From the NCBI GenBank assembly GCA_018064385.1, contig JAGHVI010000045.1, forward strand, positions 1 to 24,357: a stretch of DNA of 24,357 bases, written 5' to 3'. Positions 14,407 through 21,799 of the stretch are shown here, piece after piece. The notes below the pieces were generated by a model, which ran no database searches, was not told the DNA's origin, and was given only the letters and a program-made list of their open reading frames with translations. This stretch comes from Candidatus Minthenecus merdequi. GTDB taxonomy: Bacteria > Bacteroidota > Bacteroidia > Bacteroidales > Paludibacteraceae. A program made the position numbers and the translations under genes. Every line of letters starts with the position of its first letter. Position 1 is the first letter of the stretch.

Positions 14407-16188
14407 TCAGAACTGAAAATATATAAATGGCTGCAATTCTGCTGTTACGAATTGGTATATCAGAAATATAACCAATGATGTACATAATGCCATAAGCCAT
14501 AGTGGCATTACAGCAAACGCATATCTGTAGCGTCGTTTTGTATGCTCTGGTATCCAATGTATTATCATTCCTATGGCAAAGACCACGAAGACTTTCCAAT
14601 AACCAAGGCATATATCAGGAATTGTTTGCAGATTCCACACCGAGCCAATCTGGTTGACCATATTTGATGCTGTTTGCCACGCCTCCTGATTGGCTAATGC
14701 CGGTTCCAGATTAGATGACGAACGGAAGAACAGTCGTGTGAAACTGATGAAGAAGAAGGTCTGAACCACTCCCCACGTATTGTCCAACCATTTTGGATTA
14801 GCCTTGAATGTGACAAGAAAGCATTTGACCAATGTGCCGAGTGTAATTACGGCTGTCCATATCATCAGCAAGTTCCACAATGGTGCAGGTGCATAATGTA
14901 TCAATGCACAGATTCCAATGGTAATCAGCGATATGACGACCAAACGTACCCAAATGTTGAATCCTCGCCATATCTTGTAGGCAACTATGCCGACTCCATT
15001 CAGTCCACCCCAGATGATGAAGTTGAAGCTTGCTCCATGCCATAATCCTCCGAGCAGCATTGTCACCATAAGGTTCAGGTTGGTGATGATTTTGTTGCGG
15101 CGTGATGGTGCAAAAAGTCCCCAAAGCAGTATTGAAGCGGCAATGCCGAAAACAACCGCCGCAATAATCCAGCTGCCAGAGAGCAACACACCAGTCATCG
15201 CTATCAGAATTATCCAAAAGAAAGTGCCGAAAGTTGCGTTTCGATTTCCTCCTAATGGTATATAAAGGTAGTCCTGCAACCACTTCGAAAGTGATATGTG
15301 CCAGCGTTTCCAAAAATTGGAACAGTTCGGTGCTTTGTATGGCGAGTTGAAGTTGCGAGGCAGATAGAATCCCATCAGCATTGCAACACCTATCGCTATG
15401 TCAGTGTAACCCGAGAAGTCAGCATAAACTTGCATTGAATAGACAAGCAGTGCCATTGTATTCTCAAATCCCGAGAAGAGCAGGGGAGAGTTGAACACAC
15501 GGTCAACAAAATTGACTGCAAGGTAGTCCGACAGAATTATCTTTTTTGCCAACCCATTGAGAATCCAAAAGACAGCTATGCCGAAAAATTTGCGTGTGAG
15601 ACTGTATGGCTTGTAAAGTTGCGGTACAAAATCAGTTGCCCGGACTATTGGTCCTGCCACCAATTGAGGAAAAAAACTGACGTAGAATCCGAAGTTCAGC
15701 AGGTTGCGAACCGGCTCTATCCTGCGACGATAAACATCAACTGTGTAACTGAGTGTTTGAAATGTGAAGAATGAAATTCCGACAGGAAGCACAATTTGTT
15801 CTACTATGCTGTAGTGTGTGCCGAAAAGGCTGTTAGTCAGGTCTGTGAAGAAGTATGCGTATTTGAAGTAGCACAATATGCCGAGGTCAATTATGGCACT
15901 CAATACCACCAACAATTTCCGTCCGTATTCTCGCTTTGTGCTATGAATCCAGATGGCAAGCAACCAATTGGCTATCACTGAAAATATAAGCAACCCTACA
16001 AATATGCCCGATGTTTTGTAGTAGAAGAAGAGACTGACAGCGAAGAGGAAGGTGTTGCGAAGCAGAATCCTGTTCTGCATTAACGAGAAGATGGCAAAAA
16101 CCATAGCAAAAAACGCCCAGAAGTAGAATTGGGTGAACAGCAATGGTGACTCAGCATCGAAAGCAAATATATGTCTCAGTAGTTCCAT
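14407..16188 (-). CDS. MBOAT family membrane-bound O-acyltransferase
   Basis: A 593-residue polytopic inner-membrane enzyme of the AlgI/DltB/PatA type that passes acyl groups (usually acetyl) from the cytoplasm to an extracytoplasmic acceptor. Diagnostic parts: LPVGISFFTFQTLSYTVDVY (134-153), FFPQLVAGPIVR (172-183), FWKRWHISLSKWLQDYLYIP (292-311) with His297, and the catalytic histidine in GGLWHGASFNF (380-390; His384). About 12 hydrophobic helices. It is longer than AlgI (about 520) or DltB (about 400) because of extra helices near the C-terminus (about 545-590). It overlaps the end of the upstream SGNH gene by 13 bases. Acceptor is not readable; peptidoglycan is favoured by the LysM and transglycosylase-like neighbours, with an exopolysaccharide as alternative. 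Confidence 0.95.
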   Translation of the reverse strand: MELLRHIFAFDAESPLLFTQFYFWAFFAMVFAIFSLMQNRILLRNTFLFAVSLFFYYKTSGIFVGLLIFSVIANWLLAIWIHSTKREYGRKLLVVLSAIIDLGILCYFKYAYFFTDLTNSLFGTHYSIVEQIVLPVGISFFTFQTLSYTVDVYRRRIEPVRNLLNFGFYVSFFPQLVAGPIVRATDFVPQLYKPYSLTRKFFGIAVFWILNGLAKKIILSDYLAVNFVDRVFNSPLLFSGFENTMALLVYSMQVYADFSGYTDIAIGVAMLMGFYLPRNFNSPYKAPNCSNFWKRWHISLSKWLQDYLYIPLGGNRNATFGTFFWIILIAMTGVLLSGSWIIAAVVFGIAASILLWGLFAPSRRNKIITNLNLMVTMLLGGLWHGASFNFIIWGGLNGVGIVAYKIWRGFNIWVRLVVISLITIGICALIHYAPAPLWNLLMIWTAVITLGTLVKCFLVTFKANPKWLDNTWGVVQTFFFISFTRLFFRSSSNLEPALANQEAWQTASNMVNQIGSVWNLQTIPDICLGYWKVFVVFAIGMIIHWIPEHTKRRYRYAFAVMPLWLMALCTSLVIFLIYQFVTAELQPFIYFQF

Positions 16189-17528
16189 GATTCTCCTGTC
16201 TCCATTATTGATTTATAGAGCATTTCGCCGAGTAAATTATAGCCGGCAGGGGTGAAGTGTATCTTGTCGCGGTTCATAAGTCCTGCCCTGACCCATGCCG
16301 AAGCTGACCCGTAACCTCCCATAATCCTGTATTGATTCCATACGGCGGCTCCCTGTTCGCGAGCAAGTTCCCGCATCGCCTGTTCTACTTTTGCTGTGTT
16401 TTGGTTGACAGGCTTGTTGCGTCTCTTTCCTATGTTCAGCACGCAGTCGTTGTTTGTTATGAATATCACGGCACAGTCTGGCGACACCCGATATATCTTG
16501 TCGAGCATCAGGCGATATTGCTCTTTGAACTCTTCAATATCGAATTTCGAGTATGGTACGTTGGCATCGTTTATACCTACTCCGAATATTACCATGTCCG
16601 GGTTTAAGTATTTCAATTGCTCGTCGAATCTATAGCAACGCAACCATGACCACAATGCTGCTCCATTGACCCCAAGCGAGTGGTAGGTGATACCCGGACG
16701 GTCATTTTCAGGTATAAATCCCATAACGCAAATCTCAGGTATTTTATGCATAGTCGAGTCGAGAGTGTGGCGAAAAAAGAGAGTGCCATTCGTCGTACCT
16801 TCGTCACATTCAAAGAGATACGAACTGCCTTCTTTCTTTCCTTCGATAGTATCACCATTGACTGCCAACATCGGTTTGCTTACCCTGTCGTTCATTTCAG
16901 CCAACAGACGCAGCCTGGAGAATTGCCATGTTGTGCCTGATGCGTTGAGGTCGAAACCGATTGAGGCGTGCGGGTCAGTGGTATATACATCAATTCCAAG
17001 AATACCCATTGGTCTGTCGGGGTGTCCCCAGGAGTTTTTGCACGAATTCCATTTGCCGGTGTGCGTTACCGTTATGTTCGGAGCTCCGTTGGTTTTGGCT
17101 ACGCTGCACGGAAAGAATGCTCCACGTTCGGCTCCTATGCCTTCGACCGTCCCGGAAAACAGCCTTCGTGGTGTTGCACTGAGTCCGTCTCCCTGTATGT
17201 GTGACCCACCTATGTGGACAATGTTGATTTTGCCCTGCCCAAACATCATCATGCGCTTCATCCTGTTTTGAAAGTTCCTGATTCGTGTGCTGTCGCCAGG
17301 AATCTCAAGTCGGTTTGCTTCGTAATGTATGAGTACACCGTCCTGATATTTGACAGATTCCTCCGCAGTTGTTTCGTCTCGGAGGGTATCCACACCGATG
17401 GTGTCAGCGCAAAGTGTCGTTTGTTGTGACGGTTGTATCGTGTCCTGCTGTGCTGTCAGATTCGATAATGACAGTGTCAGAAGGAAGAATAATACCATCA
17501 GCGTATGTCTCGCTGTTGATTTCATCAA
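16176..17528 (-). CDS. Secreted SGNH-fold hydrolase/acyltransferase, GGSH variant
   Basis: A 450-residue exported protein of the SGNH superfamily. A signal peptide covers about 1-26 (MVLFFLLTLSLSNLTAQ), followed by a Thr/Asp-rich linker. Block I is GGSH (107-110; the usual Asp of GDS is Gly, with Ser109 kept), block II GVNGAALW (286-293), block III GVGIND (316-321) with oxyanion Asn320, and block V DKIH (421-424) giving Asp421 and His424. The triad is complete. A beta-rich insert of about 100 residues (about 175-270) separates blocks I and II, as in Neisseria Ape1, an O-acetylpeptidoglycan esterase with an inserted carbohydrate-binding-like domain. With the MBOAT gene overlapping its 3' end, it is either the acyl-transferring partner or the esterase. 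Its first 125 bases also encode the tail of the upstream SGNH protein. Confidence 0.9.
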   Translation of the reverse strand: MMKSTARHTLMVLFFLLTLSLSNLTAQQDTIQPSQQTTLCADTIGVDTLRDETTAEESVKYQDGVLIHYEANRLEIPGDSTRIRNFQNRMKRMMMFGQGKINIVHIGGSHIQGDGLSATPRRLFSGTVEGIGAERGAFFPCSVAKTNGAPNITVTHTGKWNSCKNSWGHPDRPMGILGIDVYTTDPHASIGFDLNASGTTWQFSRLRLLAEMNDRVSKPMLAVNGDTIEGKKEGSSYLFECDEGTTNGTLFFRHTLDSTMHKIPEICVMGFIPENDRPGITYHSLGVNGAALWSWLRCYRFDEQLKYLNPDMVIFGVGINDANVPYSKFDIEEFKEQYRLMLDKIYRVSPDCAVIFITNNDCVLNIGKRRNKPVNQNTAKVEQAMRELAREQGAAVWNQYRIMGGYGSASAWVRAGLMNRDKIHFTPAGYNLLGEMLYKSIMETGESWNY

Positions 17529-18945
17529 TAGTGTATTGTTTCAGGTTGTGCGTATCCCGTGATTCAGGATTGCGCAACAGATAGTATTCGTAGGCTTTTG
17601 TGATGGCGTTCATCAATATACGGCTGGCACGGGCAGCACCTGCAGGAGTGAAGTGGACGTAGTCAGCGCCTGCCAATTGCGGGTTGCCGTGCACCCAGGA
17701 CAACATTGAGTTCCATCCGCCCATAGCTGAGTATAAGTCCCAAAAGGCTACCCCTTCCGCCTGGCACATCTGCCGCAGTGAATCAACGGCTATCGGCAGT
17801 TGCGGATATGTCTGCAGACGGCCTTCGATTTTGGTTGACATATCTGAAGGTCCGATGAAGAGGATTTTGCTGTTTGGCGAAACACGGCGTAAGTAGGCAA
17901 ATTGGCGGCGAAGTCCGTTGCAGTATTCGTGCATTGATTTGCCGGGACGAAGATATGAGATTGCGTTTCCTCCGAATTGCATGATGATGAGCGGTACGTT
18001 GAAACGACCGAAGTATGTTTCGAGAGACTCTTTGTTGATTTGCGTGAAGACCGTTCCCGAACAACCACGCATAGCGACGTTGTCAACCTGTACCCCCGTT
18101 GCTCCGCCATCAATGGTGAAGGCGTGAATGAAGGCGTTGCCACGGAGCGTCACAGTGGCATTGCTTGTCGAGTCGGGAATGACTGCGCAAGCGTATGTCT
18201 TTTCGGGGTCGAGCGTTATCGGAATGGTTTTCCCCCGAACCCGGATTGTCCCCGTGACAGGCTCGGTTGCCTCGTAAATCACACCGATCCGTCCAAATAT
18301 CTTGGTGTGTGATTTTGTCCCCTTCATTTGAATTTTTGAAAACTCGAATGTCGCTTCGCCATTCAATTCGGCTGTGACACCCATTGGACCGTAGTGACGG
18401 CTTTTCATTTTGCAGTCAGGTGCAAAGACTATGTAGCGTTTCAGAGTCTTGTCGCACGACTGGTGGATTGCTGTTGTTTTGACCGGCTGTATGGCTGGCA
18501 GCAACCCTACGCCATATCCGCCAAATTCGTCCTGCAATGATTCACGGATTTCGGACGTTATGCGGTCTATTTCGATTTGCGAGTCACCATAGTGTATGAT
18601 GCGAACAGGGTATTCGGCAGCTGCGCTGAGGGCGTTGAATACGTCGTCCATCCATTCAGGGTCGTTGTCGGGGAAGCAGATAGCATTGTCGCTTGAGAGT
18701 ACGTCGTAGCGTGCAAGCTGAAAGGTGTCCAACTGTGCTTTGTCCTCTTCTGCTATTATCAACGACGAGTCAGTCGCAGCTACATAATGCTCAACGCTGT
18801 CCTCGCCAACGAGCAGTGTCGCAGGAGATACAAATGAGATGTTTGTCCTGCCGATGTTGATACCTCCTTTGGGCAACAGCATTCCGATGATTGCAAGTAT
18901 AGCAAATACTGCCAAGATGAATATAACGACTTTGTATGCTTTCAT
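17404..18945 (-). CDS. Membrane-anchored SGNH-fold protein, GDSQ variant
   Basis: A 513-residue protein with one N-terminal membrane anchor (about 6-24) and a periplasmic SGNH-like domain. Block I is HYGDSQIEIDRI with Ser122; block V is DYVHFTPAG with Asp428 and His431. Block III, normally GxND, reads GGNAIS, so Asn327 is kept but the following Asp is Ala. A beta-rich insert (about 190-290) lies between blocks I and III. The tail (about 472-513) is disordered, rich in Thr, Asp and Ser. It is paralogous in layout to the next gene (both end block V with FTPAG), pointing to an old duplication with split roles, such as transferase and esterase. Its start overlaps the upstream LysM gene by 4 bases and its last 125 bases overlap the next gene. 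Confidence 0.88.
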   Translation of the reverse strand: MKAYKVVIFILAVFAILAIIGMLLPKGGINIGRTNISFVSPATLLVGEDSVEHYVAATDSSLIIAEEDKAQLDTFQLARYDVLSSDNAICFPDNDPEWMDDVFNALSAAAEYPVRIIHYGDSQIEIDRITSEIRESLQDEFGGYGVGLLPAIQPVKTTAIHQSCDKTLKRYIVFAPDCKMKSRHYGPMGVTAELNGEATFEFSKIQMKGTKSHTKIFGRIGVIYEATEPVTGTIRVRGKTIPITLDPEKTYACAVIPDSTSNATVTLRGNAFIHAFTIDGGATGVQVDNVAMRGCSGTVFTQINKESLETYFGRFNVPLIIMQFGGNAISYLRPGKSMHEYCNGLRRQFAYLRRVSPNSKILFIGPSDMSTKIEGRLQTYPQLPIAVDSLRQMCQAEGVAFWDLYSAMGGWNSMLSWVHGNPQLAGADYVHFTPAGAARASRILMNAITKAYEYYLLRNPESRDTHNLKQYTIDEINSETYADGIILPSDTVIIESDSTAGHDTTVTTNDTLR

Positions 18946-19658
18946 TTCCTGATTTTCAGTTTTTGTCCGATTTGAATGATGTCAGACTTCAGGTTGTTCC
19001 ATTGTTTGATTTGGTTGACAGTGCAGTTGTAACGACGCGCTATGTGCCCTAACGTCTCGCCTTTGCGGACCACATGAACAGTCCGTGCGTTTTGCTCGTC
19101 TTGTTGTTTAATCTGCTGTGCTATTTGTTTATGTATCTCCTGTTGCTGTGCTATTTCAGCCTGTTCCGCCATCATCTGGGCATTCCTTATGCTGTCAGCT
19201 TCGGCTATCCGGCATGCCCTTTCGTCGTCCGTGATGTTGTATGCCTCGGTCAGTTCCTGATGTTTTTCTTTCGTAATGTTGCGGCGCATACGTCCCGGTG
19301 TCACCCACCGTCCATCGCCCACCTGTCGAAACGGAGTGTTCACAAATGCCAACAAAGCCCGTGTTGTGTCGTTTTTGTATTCTTTCAACAGTTCTTTCAT
19401 ATAGAGTGCCGCAGCTTCGGACGAACGCTTTACGTCGTACCGTTCGTCAATCCATTTGTCAACCCTCAGGCCGTAGTTGCGTGCTATTGCTGGAGTCAAC
19501 CCCCAGATTCCGACCCGTGTGCCATCTTTGTAATTTATATCGAAGCCCGAAATATCCATAGCAGCCCATACGACATTGTCCCCGAGAGACATCTCTTCGC
19601 GGAACATAAGACTCCATGGCAGGGTGATTGTTGCTAATATAATGCAAAGTGTATTCAT
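18942..19658 (-). CDS. Degenerate lytic-transglycosylase-like protein with LysM domain
   Basis: A 238-residue exported protein. After a short hydrophobic N-terminus (about 3-17), residues about 28-112 align by eye with MltD/SLT-type lytic transglycosylases: SGFD, GIWGLTPAIARNYGL, and DERYDVKRSSEAAALYM match the MltD order. The catalytic glutamate (VESAF in E. coli MltD) is replaced: here the string is MDISGF, with Ile36 at that place and Asp35 one residue earlier. The Gln of GIWQ is Gly, and the AAYN strand is AFVN. A Gln/Glu-rich helical linker (about 150-190) leads to a LysM domain (about 194-238). It may bind glycan without cleaving it. First gene of the minus-strand envelope run; 4-base overlap with the next. 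Confidence 0.85.
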   Translation of the reverse strand: MNTLCIILATITLPWSLMFREEMSLGDNVVWAAMDISGFDINYKDGTRVGIWGLTPAIARNYGLRVDKWIDERYDVKRSSEAAALYMKELLKEYKNDTTRALLAFVNTPFRQVGDGRWVTPGRMRRNITKEKHQELTEAYNITDDERACRIAEADSIRNAQMMAEQAEIAQQQEIHKQIAQQIKQQDEQNARTVHVVRKGETLGHIARRYNCTVNQIKQWNNLKSDIIQIGQKLKIRK

Positions 19659-19696
19659 TGTCTTCTTGTTTTAAGATGTTATAAATCAGTAAATTC

Positions 19697-19731
19697 CAAA
19701 GATATGAATTTTTGTGCCTTTATTTCGCAAA
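19697..19731 (-). promoter_or_regulatory. Candidate promoter for the envelope operon
   Basis: The minus strand reads TATCTTTG at 19697-19704 with TTTG at 19728-19731, a 23-base spacer, longer than the usual 19-20. The start would be near 19690, giving a leader of about 30 bases to the ATG at 19658. A second TATCTTTG sits at 19728-19735; the two lie in a direct repeat spaced 31 bases apart, so there could be two alternative starts. Confidence 0.45.
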
Positions 19732-19749
19732 GATACGAAAAATTTTCCG

Positions 19750-19757
19750 TACCTTTG
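19750..19757 (+). promoter_or_regulatory. -7 box immediately upstream of the beta-helix lipoprotein start
   Basis: TACCTTTG fits TAnnTTTG exactly and shares the 13 bases TACCTTTGCAGTA with the promoter at 24260. The expected transcription start, about 5 bases after the box, falls on the A of the ATG at 19762. No clear TTG is found at the usual -33 distance; TTTC at 19723-19726 is the nearest. Confidence 0.5.
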
Positions 19758-19761
19758 CAGT

Positions 19762-21201
19762 ATGAAACGAAAATATTTTCACATATTTCTTTTCTCTTTG
19801 CTAACCCTTACGTTTTTAGCCTCTTGCGTTGACGAAAAATACACTTCGTCACCTTCCGATTTGCTTGCCTTTTCGACCGACAAACTCTGTATGGATACAA
19901 CTTTCGGTGCGACATCCACATGGCAATTGATGGTCTATAACGAACACGATAAGGCGTTGATGATTTCTTCGGTAGGCTTGCTTAAGGGTGCGGGCTCTTC
20001 TTTTAGAATAAATGTTGATGGTAGAACAGTCCCTCTTGGCGAATCTTTGTGTGGAATAACTGTCAATGGCAATGACTCTGTTTTCATATTGGTCGAAGCC
20101 ACCAAACCTGTCTCACCTCCTTCCGAAACCCCTTTCGTTGTATCTGATTCTCTCGTTTTTTTGGTTAATGGCGAAACTCAATACGTTGGTTTGGAATTAG
20201 TTTGCCGTTCTGCAAATGTATTGCGAAGTTACCAACTCGCTGGCAACGAGTGTTTGCTCCCTGGTATTCCTTATCTCGTTTATGATTATATATATGTACC
20301 CGAAGGCAACACTTTGACCATCAAGGCTGGAACTGAAATCTATTTGCACAATGGTGCCAATATAATCGTGGACGGTACTTTGAATATTGAAGGTTCTATT
20401 GACAATAATGTTTTGATACGGGGTGACCGTTTTGACGATGTTCACGACGGTGGATCTTTGATTCCTTATTTCTGTATTCCAGGCCAGTGGGGCGGTATTT
20501 ATCTCCAGAATGCACAATCCGACAATGTTATCTCAGGTGCTCAGATAATAGGAATGAATGCTGGAATTATTCTTTTCGGTGCTTCCAGAGCTCATCCGTC
20601 ACTTACCATCTGCAACAGCCGCATTCATTGCTCTTCCGGTTATGGCGTTTATGCTCAGATGGCTGATGTATCTGTCACAAACAGCGAAATATCCAATTGT
20701 GGTTTATCCTGCCTTCTTGTCGTCGGTGGAACTACTCTTGTCCAGCAGAGTACGCTCGTCAACCATTACTCTTTTGCCTCGCGCAGTTATGCTGCCGTGC
20801 AAGTGGTCGGGTTTGTTGATAATAACGGTTACAGAACTTCCTATCCTGTTGACCGCTTTGTTGTTGAAAACAGTATTATTTCCGGCGGAATGTCCCAGGA
20901 GTTAGCTGTAGTTTACGATTCTACGTTGACCTCGGCTTTCAATATGTATGTGGCTAACTCGCTGATAAAAGGCAAGGATAAGTTTCCGCAATTCTTCCAT
21001 TCATGCAAATTTGCCGATGCCCATACTGACATTTTTGTTCGTACAAAGGCTGATTACAATGTTGTACCTTACCTGTATTTCGATTTTCATCTCTCCGACC
21101 AATCCGAAGCCCGTGGTATGGCTGATATATCTGTATCAACTTTGTATCCTTTGTCGCTGGATGGTGCAGATAGAGATATGACTGCAATTGGTGCTTATTG
21201 A
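19762..21201 (+). CDS. Lipoprotein with predicted right-handed beta-helix
   Basis: A 479-residue lipoprotein. The signal peptide ends in a lipobox LASC with Cys22; after it comes V-D-E-K, acidic like the Bacteroidota surface-export signals. The N-terminal part (about 30-150) reads as a beta-sandwich. The central part (about 165-400) has the rhythm of a parallel beta-helix: TLTIKAGTEIYLHNGANIIV, GTLNIEG, WGGIYLQNA, ITICNS-like turns and VTNSEISNC, as in pectate-lyase-type and carbohydrate-binding proteins. No catalytic residues can be assigned. The frame is open to a GTG at 19714, but the lipoprotein signal begins at 19762 and the promoter box lies between, so 19762 is chosen. First of three plus-strand genes. 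Confidence 0.85.
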   Translation: MKRKYFHIFLFSLLTLTFLASCVDEKYTSSPSDLLAFSTDKLCMDTTFGATSTWQLMVYNEHDKALMISSVGLLKGAGSSFRINVDGRTVPLGESLCGITVNGNDSVFILVEATKPVSPPSETPFVVSDSLVFLVNGETQYVGLELVCRSANVLRSYQLAGNECLLPGIPYLVYDYIYVPEGNTLTIKAGTEIYLHNGANIIVDGTLNIEGSIDNNVLIRGDRFDDVHDGGSLIPYFCIPGQWGGIYLQNAQSDNVISGAQIIGMNAGIILFGASRAHPSLTICNSRIHCSSGYGVYAQMADVSVTNSEISNCGLSCLLVVGGTTLVQQSTLVNHYSFASRSYAAVQVVGFVDNNGYRTSYPVDRFVVENSIISGGMSQELAVVYDSTLTSAFNMYVANSLIKGKDKFPQFFHSCKFADAHTDIFVRTKADYNVVPYLYFDFHLSDQSEARGMADISVSTLYPLSLDGADRDMTAIGAY

Positions 21202-21224
21202 TAATAATTTAAAAACAAAATATT

Positions 21225-21752
21225 ATGAAAACAAAATTTTTTCTTTTAGGTTTACTGGTGTCAGTAGCTTTGTTGGCAGGTTGTTCAAAAGACGACAAAA
21301 ACGAACCAAAGACAGATCCAAAATTCGATGCTGAGTATGGTCACGCTGAAATCACCGTCAATCTTCAGGGTACTTACAAGTATTTTGTCTCAGTCAATGT
21401 TATTGCTGACGGTAAGGTTCTTGGTGTTATCACGAAAGATAATCCTTCTGTTGTAGTTGAGTTTCCAATCAATGGTGAATCTTCGCTCAAAACCGAAGCT
21501 GTCTTTGACAAAGATTATGAGGAGGAACTTGAAGGTACTTGCAATCACAAGATGAATATGTCCTGGAAAATGAGCGTAATGCTTAACGATGCTCTTATTG
21601 CCGAAAAAGAGTACTCGGATTATGTTGACTATCAATCTACAGTGAGTGCTACTGAAACCAGTCTTAACGCAGTCTATAAACTTGCTCATACTGACATAGA
21701 CAGGGAATTTATTTTCACAAAGGACGCTATTACCGGACCTGTGAAAAAATAA
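21225..21752 (+). CDS. Small hypothetical lipoprotein
   Basis: A 175-residue lipoprotein with a clear signal peptide and lipobox LAGC (Cys20). The residues after the cysteine, S-K-D-D-K, fit the Bacteroidota lipoprotein export signal (a Lys or Ser followed by acidic residues), so it probably sits on the cell surface. The mature part is mostly beta strands (AEITVNLQGTYKYFVSVNV, VVVEFPI) with acidic turns, compatible with an immunoglobulin-like or lipocalin-like sandwich. No family recognised. It starts 23 bases after the beta-helix gene and shares its strand and surface location, so the two may act together. Confidence 0.82.
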   Translation: MKTKFFLLGLLVSVALLAGCSKDDKNEPKTDPKFDAEYGHAEITVNLQGTYKYFVSVNVIADGKVLGVITKDNPSVVVEFPINGESSLKTEAVFDKDYEEELEGTCNHKMNMSWKMSVMLNDALIAEKEYSDYVDYQSTVSATETSLNAVYKLAHTDIDREFIFTKDAITGPVKK

Positions 21753-21755
21753 TAA

Positions 21756-21782
21756 CACCTGCAATTTGGTTAGGTGATTTTT
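21756..21782 (+). terminator. Weak hairpin with T-run between the small lipoprotein and DUF4838 genes
   Basis: CACCT (21756-21760) pairs with AGGTG (21772-21776) around an 11-base loop and is followed by a T-rich stretch (21778-21782). The stem is only 5 bp, so this would be at most a leaky terminator reducing the downstream gene. Confidence 0.25.
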
Positions 21783-21799
21783 CAGAACCACCATTTAGT

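Noticed and set aside
16687..17271. 194-residue plus-strand frame inside the GGSH SGNH gene
   Set aside because: Antisense to a convincing SGNH protein with conserved blocks; the composition is irregular with no recognisable domain.
19074..19637. 187-residue plus-strand hydrophobic, Cys/Phe-rich frame
   Set aside because: It mirrors the Gln/Glu-rich linker and domain of the LysM gene on the other strand; hydrophobicity is an artefact of reading Gln/Glu/Lys codons in reverse.
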